A stretch of DNA of 64,000 bases, from contig CM055897.1 of assembly GCA_029582155.1 (NCBI GenBank), positions 92,455,829-92,519,828 on the forward strand, read 5' to 3'. Both the position numbers and the translations under genes were made by a program. Positions 33,586 through 46,411 of this stretch are shown piece by piece. This DNA is from Panopea generosa. Its lineage: Eukaryota > Mollusca > Bivalvia > Adapedonta > Hiatellidae. Under the pieces are notes generated by a model. That model saw nothing but the letters and a program-made list of their open reading frames with translations. It was not told the DNA's origin and ran no database searches. Every line of letters begins with the position of its first letter. Position 1 is the first letter of the stretch.

Positions 33586-34014
33586 TTATAGTTCTTTAAC
33601 AGAATCTAAACGCTTCCTCTTTTGGTCAGGTGTCAGCAAGTGGGGGATCCATCTAGCACAAAGCTTCTTTAAATTCAAACATTTAGGCAGAATATGATGT
33701 ACGGTGCCTTTTGAAATGCCTAGACTATAAACTATCTGGAAAACAGTATACCGTCCATCTTCTTCTACCATAGCTCTAACAGCACCAATGTTTCCTTTGT
33801 TACTGCAATAACAGGCCTACTTAGGCGATAATCTTCATGTAGGCTATGTTGAACCCTCTTAAATTTCTTAATCCAACGAAATAATGTTCTTAATGCTACG
33901 GTAGAACTAACATGTATACGACAAAAGTCAGAATAAATCTTTATTGAGGATAACTGCAAAGAAATTTGGAGTTTAATTCAAGCCCTTATTTCTTTATTTT
34001 TCTTCTGGTTTCAT
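33586..34014 (-). pseudogene. Mariner-family transposase, N-terminal remnant
   Basis: Starting from ATG at 34014-34012 on the minus strand, translation with frame changes gives a start MKPEEK, then QLSSIKIYSDFC. The first helix-turn-helix follows as STVALRTLFRWIKKFKR. A linker SLHEDYRLSRPV has the RPP/GRPx-like hinge, and a second helix-turn-helix reads VFQIVYSLGISKGTVHHIL. It ends at CARWIPHLLTPDQKRKRLDS before a stop at 33586-33588. This is the DNA-binding half of a mariner transposase, close to SETMAR-like elements. The catalytic DD34D domain is absent. At least one in-frame TGA and a frameshift near 33792 confirm decay. No terminal inverted repeat was found. Confidence 0.78.
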
Positions 34015-34349
34015 TATGGCATTAAAATATAGCAATTGTACATGAGTGTGCATATTTCACCAAAGAATATATTGGTCAATTCTAATCGGATTAAATTGAG
34101 AATTCGCAGGTGTATTGAAAAAACATCCCCAAACAATTGTACGAGTTGTCGGTAAAATTGTTTTATTTCCCCCAACTTAACTGCTTTCTTTGTTAAAACA
34201 AATAAAATTATTCTGATTTAATACTGACTTCATTGAATACATTTTACACATACAGATAAGTAAATAAAATAACAATTAGATTTATTTAAGATACAATATA
34301 TCAAAAAATATACTCTACGTCAAAGTTCGATTCGATGAAAATAATTAAT

Positions 34350-37300
34350 CAACAAGAGATGTAAGAATATTAGGAAAGTATGTGTACAACAAGAGATGTA
34401 ATGAACATTAAGAAGGTATGTGTACAACAAAATATGTAATGAATATTAAGAAGGTATGTGTAAAACAAAAGATGTAATGAATATTAAGAAGGTATGTATA
34501 CAACAAAAGATGTAAAGAATATTAGGAAAGTATGTGTACAACAAGAGATGTAATGAACATTAAGAAGGTATGTGTACAACAAAAGATGTAATGAATATTA
34601 GGAATTATGTGTACAACAAAAGATGTAATGAATATTAGGAAGGTATGTGTACAACAAGAGATGTAATGAATATTAAGAAGGTATGTGTACAACAAAAGAT
34701 GCAATGAATATTAGGAAAGTATGTGTACAACAAGAGATGTAATGAATATTAAGAAGGTATGTGTACAACAAAAGATGTAATGCATATTAGGAATTATGTG
34801 TACAACAAAAGATGTAATGAATATTAGGAAGGTATGTGTACAACAAGAGATGTAATGAATATTAAGACGGTATGTGTACAACAAAAGATGCAATGAATAT
34901 TAGGAAAGTATGTGTACAACAAGAGATGTAATGAACATTAAGAAGGTATGTGTACAACAAAAGATGTAATGAATATTAGGAATTATGTGTACAACAAAAG
35001 ATGTACGAAATATTAGGGAGGTATGTGTACAACAAGATATGTAAGAAATATTTAGAAGGTATGTGTACAACAAAAGATGCAATGAATATTAGGAAAGTAT
35101 GTGTACAACAAAAGATGCAATGAATATTAGGAAGGTATGTGTACAACAAAAGATACAATGGATATTAAGAAGGTATGTGTACAATAAAAGATGTAAGGAA
35201 TTTAAGAGGGTATGTGTAAAACAAGAGATGTAAGAAATATAAGGAAGGTATGTGTACAACAAAAGATGTAATGAACATTAAGAAGGTATGTGTACAACAA
35301 AAGATGTTCTGAATATTAGGAATTATGTGTACAACAAAAATGTAATGAATATTAGGAAGGTATGTGTACAACAAGAGATGTAATGAATATTAAGAAGGTA
35401 TGTGTACAACAAAAGATGCAATAAATATTAGGAAAGTATGTGTACAACAAGAGATGTAATGAATATTAAGAAGGTATGTGTACAACAAAAGATGCAATGA
35501 ATATTAGGAAAGTATGTGTACAACAAGAGATGTAATGAATATTAAGAAGGTATGTGTACAACAAAAGATGTAATGAATATTAGGAATTATGTGTAGAACA
35601 AAAGATGTAATGAATATTAAGAAGGTATGTGTACAACAAGAGATGTAATGAATATTAAGACGGTATGTGTACAACAAAAGATGCAATGCATATTAGGAAA
35701 GTATGTGTACACCAAGAGATGTAATGAACATTAAGAAGGTATGTGTACAACAAGAGATGTAATGAACATTAAGAAGGTATGTGTACAACAAAAGATGTAA
35801 TGAATATTAGGAATTATGTGTACAACAAAAGATGTAATGAATATTAGGAAAGTATGTGTACAACAAAAGATGCAATGAATATTAAGAAGGTATGTGTACA
35901 ACAAAAGATGCAATGAATATTAAGAAAGTATGTGTACAACAAAAGATGTAATGAATTTAAGAAGGTATGTATACAACAAAAGATGTAATTTATATCAAGA
36001 AGGTATGTGTAAAACAAAAGTTGTAATGAATATTGAGAAGGTATATATACAACAAGAGATGTAATGAATATTAGGAAAGTATGTGTACAACAAGAGATGT
36101 AATGAACATTAAGAAGGTATGTGTACAACAAAAGATGTAATGAATATTACGAATTATGTGTACAACAGAAGATGCAATGAATATTAGGAAAGTATGTGTA
36201 CAACAAAAGATGCAATGAATATTAAGAAGGTATGTGTACAACAAAAGATGCAATGAATATTAAGAAGGTATGTGTACAACAAAAGATGCAATGAATATTA
36301 AGAAGGTATGTGTACAACAAAAGATGCAGTGAATACTAAGAAGGTATGTGTACAACAAAAGATGCAATGAATATTAGGAAAGTATGTGTACAACAAAAGA
36401 TGCAATGAATATTAAGAAGGTATGTGTACAACAAAAGATGTAAGAAATTTAAGAAGGTATGTGTACAACAAGAGATGTACGAAATATTAGGGAGGTATGT
36501 GTACAACAAGATATGTAAGAAATATTTAGAAGATGTGTGTGTACAACAAAAGATTCAATAAATATTAGGAAAGTATGTGTACAACAAAAGATGTTATGAA
36601 TATAAGGAAGTTATGTGTACAACAAGAGATGTAATGAATATTAAGAAGGTATGTGTACAACAAAAGATGTAATGAATATTAGGAAGGTATGTGTACAACA
36701 AAAGATGCAATGAATATTAGGAAAGTATGTGTACAACAAGAGATGTAATGAATATTAAGAAGGTATGTGTACAACAAAAGATGTAATGAATATTAGGAAT
36801 TATGTGTACAACAAAAGATGTAATGGATATTAGGAAGGTATGTGTACAACAAGAGATGAAATGAATATTAAGACGGTATGTGTACAACAAAAGATGCAAT
36901 GCATATTAGGAAAGTATGTGTACAACAAGAGATGTAATGAACATTAAGAAGGTATGTGTACAACAAGAGATGTAATGAACATTAAGAAGGTATGTGTACA
37001 ACAAAAGATATAATGAATATTAGGAATTATGTGTACCACAAAAGATGTAATGAGTATTTGGAAAGTATGTGTACAACAAAAGATGCAATGAATATAAAGA
37101 AGGTATGTGTACAACAAAAGGTGCAATGAATATTAAGAAAGTATGTGTACAAGAAAAGATGTAATGAATTTAAGAAGGTATGTATACAACAAAAGATGTA
37201 ATGAATATTAAGAAGGTATGTGTAAAACAAAAGTTGTAATGAATATTAAGAAGGTATATATACAACAAGAGATGTAATAAATATTAGGAAAGTATGTGTA

Positions 37301-38489
37301 CAACAAGAGATGTAATGAACATTAAGAAGGTATGTGTACAACAAAAGATGTAATGAATATTAGGAATTATGTGTACAACAAAAGATGTAATGAATATTAG
37401 GAAAGTATGTGTACAACAAAAGATGCAATGAATATTAAGAAGGTATGTGTACAACAAAAGATGCAATGAATTTTAGGAAGGTATGTGTACAACAAAAAAT
37501 GCAATGAATACTAAGAAGGTATGTGTACAACAAAAGATGCAATGAATATTAGGAAAGTATGTGTACAACAAAAGATGCAATGAATATTAAGAAGGTATGT
37601 GTACAACAAAAGATGTAAGGAATTTAAGAAAGTATGTGTACAACAAGAGATGTAAGAAATATTAGGGAGGTATGTGTACAACAAGATATGTAAGAAATAT
37701 TTAGAAGATGTGTGTGTACAACAAAAGATCCAATAAATATTAGGAAAGTATGTGTACAACAAAAGATGTTATGAATATAAGGAAGTTATGTGTACAACAA
37801 GAGATGTAATGAATATTAAGAAGGTATGTGTACAACAAAAGATGTAATGAATATTAGGAAGGTATGTGTACAACAAGAGATGTAATGAATATTAAGAAGG
37901 TATGTGTACAACAAAAGATGCAACGAATATTAAGAAGGTATGTGTACAAAAAAAGATGCAATGAATATTAGGAAAGTATGTGTACAACAAAAGATGCAAT
38001 GAATATTAAGAAGGTATGTGTACGACAAAAAATGTAAGGAATTTAAGAAGGTATGTGTACAACAAGAGATGTAAGAAATATTAGGGAGGTATGTGTTCAA
38101 CAAGATATGTAAGAAATGTTTAGAAGGTATGTGTACAACAAGAGATGTAATACAAATAATGAAGGTATGTGTACAACAAAATATGTAAGGAATATTAAGA
38201 AGGTATGTGTAAGACAAGATATGCACGAGATATTAAGAATGTATGCATACAACAAAACATTTGAAGAGTATAAGGAAGGTATGTGTACAACATGAGATGT
38301 AAGAATATTCAGAAGGTATGTGTACAACAATAAATGTAAGGAATATTAGAAAGGTATGTGTACAACAATAAATGTAAGGCATATTAGGAAGGTAAATGCA
38401 CAACAAGAGACGTAAGGAATATTCAAAAGGTATGTGTACAACAATGAATGTAAAGAATATTAGGAAGGTATGTGTACAACAAGAGAAGG
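34350..38489. repeat. Satellite array, 38-bp unit, about 109 copies, with higher-order structure
   Basis: The unit is ATGTGTACAACAAAAGATGT plus AATGAATATTAAGAAGGT. Main variants are CAACAAGAG for CAACAAAAG, GATGCAATG for GATGTAATG, GAACATT for GAATATT, and a 37-bp form AGGAATTATGTG. A five-unit repeat of 189 bp (four 38-bp units and one 37-bp unit) recurs at 34522, 34711 and 34900. A larger repeat of 1,213 bp relates 35504-35686 to 36717-36899, 35731-35913 to 36944-37126 and 36071-36253 to 37284-37466. Units decay and lengthen near 38040-38489. The many minus-strand frames of about 60 codons (LLYTYLLNIHYI-like) are by-products of 189 being divisible by three. Confidence 0.97.
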
Positions 38490-39880
38490 TACTTACATAC
38501 CTACATATAACTTCGTTTTGATTCACATAAACAATTACCTGAATACCTAAATATAACTGCGTATTCATTTACACACAGAATTACTTGCTTAACTACATAT
38601 TACTTTGCGCTGATTCACACAGAGAATAACATGCATACCTACATATAACTTTGTATTGATTTACACAGAGCATTACTTGCATACCTCCATATAACTTCGT
38701 ATTGATTTACACAGAGTATTACTTGCATACCTACATATAACTTCGTATTGATTTACACAGAGCATTACTTGCATACCTACATATAACTTTGTATTGATTT
38801 ACACAGAGCATTACTTGCATACCTACATATAACTTTGTATTGATTTACACAGAGCATTACTTGCATACCTACATATAACTTTGTATTGATTTACACAGAA
38901 CATTACTTGCATACCTACATATAACTTTGTATTGATTTTCACAGAGCATTACTTGCATACCCACATATAACTTTGTATTGATTTACACAGAGCATTACTT
39001 GCATACCTACATATAACTTCGTATTGATTTACACAGAGCATTACTTGCATACCTCCATATAACTTTGTATTGATTTACACAGAGCATTACTTGCATACCT
39101 CCATATAACTTTGTATTGATTTACACAGAGTATTACTTGCATACCTACATATAACTTTGTATTGATTTACACAGAGTATTACTTGCATACCTACATATAA
39201 CTTCGTATTCATTTACAGTGAGAACTACCTGCCTACCTACATATAACTTCGTATTGATTGACACAGAGCATTACTTGCATACCTCCATATAACTTCGTAT
39301 TGATTTACACAGAGTATTACTTGCATACCTACATATAACTTTGTATTGATTTACACAGAGCATTACTTGCATACCTACATATAACTTCGTATTGATTTAC
39401 AGTGAGAACTACCTGCCTACCTACATATAACTTCGTATTGATTTACACAGAGCATTACTTGCATACCTCCATATAACTTCGTATTGATTTACACAGAGTA
39501 TTACTTGCATACCTACATATAACTTTGTATTGATTTACACAGAGTATTACTTGCATACCTACATATAACTTCGTATTGATTTACACAGAGCATTACTTGC
39601 ATACCTCCATATAACTTTGTATTGATTTACACAGAGCATTACTTGCATACCTACATATAACTTCGTATTGATTTACACAGAGTATTACTTGCATACCTCC
39701 ATATAACTTCGTATTGATTTACAGTGAGAACTACCTGCCTACCTACATATAACTTCCTATTGATTCACACAGAGTATATACGTTTATACCTACATATAAC
39801 TTCATGTTGATTTACGCAGAGAATTACTTGCATACCTACATATAATTTCGTATTGATTTACACAGAGAATAACTTGCATA
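38490..39880. repeat. Minisatellite, 46-bp unit, about 30 copies
   Basis: The unit is ACTTGCATACCTACATATAA, then CTTCGTATTGATTTACACAG and AGCATT. A variant AGTGAGAACTACCTGCCTAC recurs near 39210, 39400 and 39724, and CTCCATATAAC recurs in several units, showing larger-scale duplication. It starts within a few bases of the end of the 38-bp satellite. Confidence 0.96.
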
Positions 39881-40299
39881 TTAATTCCAATATTGATTAT
39901 CAAAATATATTTGGTATTGACTCCCACTTATTATTATACAACTATATTGGGAGATCGGTAACTTGGTATCGATTCCAAAGGGAAAGTATCCACACGTGTA
40001 TCGGTAAGGATGGAAATTGTAGGAGTAGTTGAAATTGGTATTCAGATAAACATCCCTTCCCAGATAAACATAATCATCTATGGAAGACGTAAATATGTCA
40101 TTATATACTTATTGCATTTTTGCTGCCAACAACAGCTGCGTTTCATTCATTCGATTACATATATACACACCTTAGTGGCAAGTTCTATAATTATAAATAG
40201 ATACGGTATTAATACGTATTCTAAAACCCACGCATACTCATCCAAAATGCGATCTGGTGTCTGTCGATACATATTTGGCACACTCTTTTAATGACGTCA
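39881..40299. other. No gene recognised
   Basis: A 93-codon plus-strand frame (40010-40291) has no motif I know and is probably chance. A perfect TGACGTCA word lies at 40292-40299. Confidence 0.35.
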
Positions 40300-40400
40300 A
40301 CAGATGAATTATTGGTTGGCCAGATGATGCAGGTTCGATTCCCAGCTTAACCCGATGCCTCTCAAAAATACCACTTAGAACTTGCTTTACCATTGTTTTC
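40300..40400 (+). mobile_element. SINE fragment, same family as 13313-13495
   Basis: A perfect B-box GGTTCGATTCC at 40332-40342, then ACCCGATGCCTCTCAAAAA from 40350, which matches the body start at 13374. The A-box half is eroded. Homology fades after about 40390. Confidence 0.62.
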
Positions 40401-40975
40401 ATTTTCGATAGGACTTTTCTCTCATTTCCTCATGTATTCTATATTTATTTTAGAGATTCTCGAAGACCAGCGAACGGTTAAATGTGTGATTGTTTTACAT
40501 TATTTGCCACTCTTCTAATGCAAGTAACTATTGTATTTTTATTAAAGTCTGCAGCATACTTACATCCCCAATATCTAACTAAATAAATATGACTCGATTC
40601 GTACTCCGTGTCCAGCATTTAATGTTTGTATGACTATAGAACTCGCATCTTTACATGAAATATTTTTTTCAAGAGAAAAAAAACCCCCTGAAGCTTCTAT
40701 CTTTATCAAGTCAAATTAAATGTCTAGCCGCCATGTAACATCTATAAACTATTTGACAAAAATAAATTTTAACAAAATGTGTCGTACTTCCTGACAGATT
40801 GTCACTGCTGTTATCTATAGACCGGCTTAAAGGTTCTAGTTTTTTTGGTTACGAAGATGATATATATATATATAATATGTCATATGTCTTCATATACGAT
40901 TTTGGTGTTATTTTCCCGTTGTTAAGCCATAATGTAACAAAACTTTCATATTATATCATACAATGATTCAATTGG

Positions 40976-41020
<45 letters not shown>

Positions 41021-41759
41021 TAATCAATCAATCGACCAATCAATCAATCAACCAAGTAATCAATATATTGAATATTCTTATGTGGTCGTATTTTAATGAT
41101 ATATTTAACAAACGTGATTATTTGTTCATATGGCGTTTGCTTCAGCTTCTGAAAGAGAAAGCACGAAAGCTGAAGTGTTATCATAAACATAAGTACGTAT
41201 GTAACACGTCAACATGAAAATCAAGAGAAACGTCAGCAATTCCTCATTGATCAGACGCAGCATTTCGGGTCAGAGCAAATTTATCTATGCGGTCGTTGTA
41301 TGTTTCATCGCGAAACACGGCGATCAGACCATTGTTAAAACCATCGAAAATTAGCACATGTACATTATTTATTGAATTTGGAAACAGCGGTGAAATTTAA
41401 TCACACATAAGCGGCCGTTTGAAACTGATTGTTGTTATATGAAATGCTTTTTACATTTTAAATATATAAAATGCATGAAATTAAATAATTCTGAAGTATA
41501 ATACAAATAGCAAGAAAAAAAAGTACCCCATTCAATAAAGTTTTTTTGTAATATTTTTAAATGTTTAAGACCAAATAGAACAACATCGTACATTATTGTA
41601 TTTTAATAATATGTCTGGCTCGTAACAAGTTCAACCATCAGAGATTTAGTACAGGGCACAACTGTTTTGATTAAAACAACATTACCGCCGACATATCATG
41701 ATAAAGATGTCATAAATGTTACACATAGGCATGTTTTAGTCGTAATTAGGTATATAATA
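40401..41759. other. No gene recognised; holds two simple repeats
   Basis: Contains (TA)n at 40859-40876 and a (CAAT)n tract at 40976-41052. The frame beginning NQSINQSINQ across the latter is an artefact. Nothing else was seen. Confidence 0.45.
40976..41052. repeat. (CAAT)n microsatellite
   Basis: About 18 tetranucleotides with a few TAAT and CGAC substitutions. Confidence 0.95.
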
Positions 41760-42200
41760 TTACCTGCCGTCTCTCGATTCATTCATGTCTATCATATCAA
41801 ATTGAGCCCATAACTGACCTACAATTAATAATGCACTCCGGAGATAACAAATCGTCGAATATATAGACACTTGTCGACCCGCGCTGAGCTGTGCTTGACA
41901 GGAGAGCCAGTGTCTACTGTCTAAATATTCGTACAATAGACATAATTTTGTTTCTGTTTCGTTAACTGCAGTATAACTATGCCAGATATTAACGGAGAAA
42001 ATGTAGGTATATTCATAACTTATACTATTCATGCCATATGGAACAACCTGCACAAAGCTTAGTTTACATGATCCCTTTGAGATTACTTTAATTTGCAGAT
42101 CATGCGTTAATGTTGTGTTGTCTATTTTATTACCCTCATTAACAAACACAATTAAACCAAGCCTCCTAATGCCTAAGCTTGGATGCTTCCAGCGATTCAT
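41760..42200 (-). CDS. Unidentified 146-codon open frame, possible exon
   Basis: The longest minus-strand frame outside repeats and transposons. The product begins MNRWKHPSLGIRRLG and has a mid-section VVPYGMNSISYEYTYIF. A TAA directly precedes the Met. Near the end, ACGGCAG is followed by GTAATA (exon side ends at 41764), a good splice-donor match. A possible acceptor TTTTTACAG lies about 50 bp upstream of the start codon, but the frame is closed between them. I recognise no domain, signal peptide or membrane segment. In DNA this AT-rich, a frame of this length may arise by chance. Confidence 0.22.
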   Translation of the reverse strand: MNRWKHPSLGIRRLGLIVFVNEGNKIDNTTLTHDLQIKVISKGSCKLSFVQVVPYGMNSISYEYTYIFSVNIWHSYTAVNETETKLCLLYEYLDSRHWLSCQAQLSAGRQVSIYSTICYLRSALLIVGQLWAQFDMIDMNESRDGR

Positions 42201-44284
42201 TTATTACATATAATTGTCTATTACAGCATTGTATGTGTGATAACTGTAAAAAGTCACCTTTAACTCGAACTCTATCTTGTTATTATTAATGATTCATTAG
42301 ATGCTGTTGAAAATAGACTTAGTCTACTACTTGAGCGGCGTTTAAGGTTGTTAGGATATTACATATTTCATTACCCCTCGTAAACAGACTTAATAAATCG
42401 AGTTATTGACTTGTAACAAAGTTGGGAATCCAATATAGATCTATAAGAATACATTGGATTTCTATAATAAACTAAAACTTACACAAATTAAAACTCGCTA
42501 AAACTAAATTTGATTACGTCGCTTGTGATCAGTTAAGTTAGAAACTGAACTTGTAATAACTTTAGAAATTGTGATTTCTTTGGTAATTAAACTTGCAACA
42601 AATTTAGAAAATGGACTTGTAATAACTTTGAATTGGACTTGTGATGGCTTTAGGTTGAACTTATAATAAACATCAGTTATCTCAGTAAACTTGTGAACTT
42701 GTGTTTTACCATTATTACGTTACAGAGACTGTGTCCGAGCGATATTTTATTATACATTGGTGTATCACTATATATATGACTGGTCGTAATACTTCAAGTG
42801 AGGCAACACTTAAGTATTAAGAGTATCGAGAAGACACGGTTGTCTTGGGCATGAACATGTGGTGAAAGTTACGCTCAACACGACATAGCAAAATAATTTA
42901 TCATTGAAGCTATTATATTTAATACCTTACTACAATAACGTGCTTTGAATATTGCTTTATTAGCGTAGATAGCAAGGTCTGGTTCTGGAGCGGAAACATT
43001 GAATAATATCCGACAGATGGCAATGAATTTATGATCAAGCAACATTCATTAGTCCTCTATGAATGAGCTCGGTTATCCGGAACATTCAATATGGGTGAAA
43101 AGTTCATAGTATGTTGTACCCAGTGTTGTGATCCATACAAACGAATCATAGGGGTACTATAATTTTAATTGGTTTTGCTGTGATATGTATCTATATATGT
43201 AGATATCGCATTAAACGAGCTTTGTAATCGCTTTGTAACGAACATTCGTATCTGAGGCGTACGTAGTATTGTCCTATATATACTTTGTAATTCAGATATT
43301 ATACAGTTATTTGGCACGTATTTTATTTAGTTCATACAAAAATATGGATTATTTTCATCTTTACATGTCATTGTTGTTGACTATTTATCATTACGTTATC
43401 CATAGCATACAGTATGTCCTTGTAATTATGTAGTAAGTAGTATTTGACCATTGAAAAAACTACATCTTAAACAAAACGTCTTTTTTATGATAAACATGAT
43501 TGGCTGTTGTCCTGGATATTTCCTTTCAATGCTAGGTGCTCGGATGTATATCCTTTCAATGCTAGGTGCCCGGATGTAATATCATTTTTATTTCAGTTTT
43601 AAAACAGTTTAAATACCATCGGAGGTTGTTGACTGCATGATAATTCCTGCAAGTGTGAAGTGTTTAAATCATGTTTATATTCAAAGAATGCATTGCTCTA
43701 TGTTACATGATGTATTTGGTATTTTGGTATGCTAGTTTTCAGTATCAAGTGTTGGGCACGTTCGACTTGAACATACCTTGATTTAGATCCTAGTATATAA
43801 GTTCTAGTATATCAGTTTCAGTTGGATTATAAGACGTTTATACATTTAAATCTTCTTTAGAGTAGTATTCTGTAGAATTTTGTTTATTTCTGTGAAGGCA
43901 AAAAAGATTGAATAAAATTTGTTGCATATGAAGTTGTTACATATGGTGTTGATCATTGTTTAATTTCAAATGCACAAAGTATAGGCATAGTACCACCATT
44001 GGAAAAAGAAATGCTTCGCATAATGGCGGTATTATGGAAGTCTACTTGCACTTTGTTAACAGTGTACACAATAACCAAAAAACAATCTCTTATATGACAC
44101 ATGACCCCTCCTTTTCTCATCATATTTTGGTAGTGCAGAGGTTGAGAAACAGTAAAATGTAAGTTTCACTTCTTTCGTTCGGCTCTCACTATGAATGAAA
44201 AACCTTATAACATTTTTATTATTTACTAATAATTCCAATCTCATTATTATATATGTATTTAAAGCATTTTCATTGGACAACGTC
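42201..44284. other. No gene recognised; small local duplications
   Basis: Positions 42540-42680 hold loosely repeated AACTTGTAATAACTTTAG-like phrases. TCCTTTCAATGCTAGGTGC is part of a 30-bp tandem duplication at 43521-43580, differing at two or three positions. No transposon protein was seen. Confidence 0.45.
43521..43580. repeat. 30-bp tandem duplication
   Basis: TCCTTTCAATGCTAGGTGCT plus CGGATGTATA is followed directly by a second copy with C for T in GGTGCC and a changed end. Confidence 0.85.
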
Positions 44285-44875
44285 ATTTTTTTTAAAGACT
44301 TTTATTTTTCGATAAAACCCTGGAGCCGGACTACTTTTACGTTTCTCGCGTAATCAAAGAAGCATCGACATTTTGATGGTCGGTTTAACAATATACGAAC
44401 TTAAATGACGTGAACAATAATAAAATACACCAAAAACAAATGTTAGATCTAGTCATAGCTGTTTTCTTCGGTTTATTGTTTTATAGATTTCTTTGGTACA
44501 GCGATTTAACCGTGCACCACAATCAGACCAGAAACAATGAATTAGGTCACACAATGTTCAGATTTGAGATGTCTTTTGTACAATTGAACACAATGTTTAG
44601 CAAACGTGAATGCTAGCCGTTGACAAATATTTCCACAGACCAATTTATTCAACAGGAAAAATGAAATAAAAACATGAACATGTAGTTGAAGTTCAGAAGC
44701 AAACGATCGTGAGACAATGTAAATACACAAACCTTGCACGTAAAAGTCGTTTAAAACGTTCCAAATTCGGATTCTTCATCAACCAGCGTGGATTTATATG
44801 ACCTTCGTAAATATTGACAAATTTTTCAAATCAAGCGTGTAGACAAAAACTAAACAATGACGTCAGCGTCTACAC
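44285..44875 (-). other. Two ribozyme/Penelope-like motif candidates and an inverted repeat
   Basis: On the minus strand, GGTTGATGAAGAATCC with GGAACGTTTTA downstream (about 44785-44745) and TTTGATTACGCGAGAAACG (about 44350-44332) both recall the TGATGA..stem..GAAAC layout found in Penelope-like element ends. Just beyond, GTGTAGAC (44837-44844) and GTCTACAC (44868-44875) form a perfect inverted repeat around a TGACGTCA word (44858-44865). No GIY-YIG or reverse transcriptase motif was found nearby, so the call is weak. Confidence 0.25.
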
Positions 44876-46292
44876 TGTGTGGGTATTTCCTGGAATTATT
44901 GATTTTTATTTGTCTAAATCGAGAGATAAAAGGCGGTTGTTTAATTTCTTTAGCTCAAAATATTTCGTCATTTTACAATAAACCAACAAATGTTACAGAG
45001 TTCATCTGATAATTGAAACAATAGCCATTACGTTATTATTAGATCTTAGATCTAGAGAATTTGATGTCAACCAGGACAAAGGTGATGTATTCTTACGCGT
45101 TTACTTTGCAGCGTATAGTTATTTTTGTTTTGTTTTTTCATTCACTACAGGATTCTCAAATTAAATATAATTCTCAGGAATGGAATTATACGGATTAAAT
45201 TCATTTTTTCTGTTTTTTTTATGCATTTGAAAATAATGTTGAATCATGCGCAAATCTGACATAAAGTCCTTCGGACTTAATTTGATTTGTACTTGATTCG
45301 ACATTCTTTACAAAAATATGCTTACACCTATAGAAACCGAAGATTAAAATCATGTTTTTTTCTGTATTGTTTTAACCGAATTACATACATTCGGTCTTGT
45401 AAACGTTTTAATTGTTTTTCTTCATAACATATCAAGGAAAGTTTTCATCACATTGATATGCCAGATAGAAAATGTATTTACTTTTTATGTATTCTAAGCC
45501 AATTGTGTCACGTGATATTAAGGTGTGGAAGTTGGACGCATGTGTATAGACAATATATTGATACAATGATGCGTTGTCTCCTATACATTTTATTTCTTTC
45601 CTTAATCTTTCCGATATTCATAATGATGGTTAATGATGTACGCTATAACCACATGCCGGATGAACATTATCTGATATTTTGTGTTTTATGTTGTGATTTC
45701 ATCTGTTTTTATTCAATGTAATGTTAGTATTAAATAACAAAAATGATACTGCCCTCTTCTATTGAACATAGGACACATACCATCTTTCGAAATATAATGT
45801 TATATGCTTTAGATTAGATTGTGTTTATTGTATGTTGACAATGTTACAAAGAAAAATGTCCCTACTAATGATTTAATATGCAAGCATACCATTTCAACGC
45901 ATGGTTGGCGTACGTCCTCAGGAAATAATTCATGTTTCAAATACACTCGAAGGATGTCAATAAATAAACTGACATCATTTATTTTTAACTAATCCTCTGT
46001 AACCGCCGCACTTGTGCTAGCATTGCCCATAGGTATTGTTTTCGCGTAAGAAAGCAATAACCTATAGATTTGATTGATTGTTATGTTACACGGTCTCGTT
46101 ACATAATCGCCTTTCATATAACGACAACTCCTTCCGATAGCCACGCTGCAAGGTCTGCCAATTAATGGTGCCACTATTGGACTCCGATATGCACAGTCTA
46201 CACCTATACTACGTCTTCAATATTACTCCAACATAAACCTAGCGCGTAATGAAGAGCGTCATCGAAGATCGTCGTCACGTCTCCCAATACGC
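44876..46292. other. No gene recognised
   Basis: Contains a relatively GC-rich segment (about 45990-46290) just upstream of the TATA box at 46293. Frames at 45458-45721 (plus) and 45989-46458 (minus) show no family motif. Confidence 0.4.
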
Positions 46293-46393
46293 TATAAAAG
46301 ATTGGAATCGTTGTCAACCGCCTTTTAGTTATTAGTCGTGCGTTGGATTCGATCTGATAAACATTGCGACAATATATATTGTCCAAGGATACC
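46293..46393 (+). promoter_or_regulatory. Candidate TATA promoter and 5' UTR
   Basis: TATAAAAG at 46293-46300 is a strong TATA match. An initiator would be expected near 46323-46333 (TTTAGTTATTAGTC). About 70 bp of leader would then precede the ATG at 46394. The upstream 250 bp is less AT-rich than its surroundings. Confidence 0.35.
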
Positions 46394-46411
46394 ATGAAGA
46401 ACAAAGGTAAG
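46394..46411 (+). CDS. Candidate first coding exon ending at a splice donor
   Basis: ACCATGAAGAACAAAG is followed by GTAAGA, so an ATG in a good context would encode MKNK plus one base before a consensus donor (46407). A very short first coding exon with a phase-1 intron is common for secreted and membrane proteins. No second exon could be identified in the following 2 kb, so this is a hypothesis only. Confidence 0.28.

Noticed and set aside
34350-38568. More than a dozen minus-strand frames of 60-111 codons rich in LLYTYLLNIHYI and CCTHTFLIF
   Set aside because: They repeat at 189 bp because five units sum to a multiple of three, and they all end in the same stop. No start context, conservation or domain; artefacts of the satellite.
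44858-44865. TGACGTCA words here and at 40292 as CRE promoters
   Set aside because: Perfect eight-base words, but with no TATA box, gene or transcript signal next to them.
45458-45721. 87-codon hydrophobic plus-strand frame as a small membrane protein
   Set aside because: Length and hydrophobicity are expected by chance in T-rich DNA; no signal, motif or promoter supports it.
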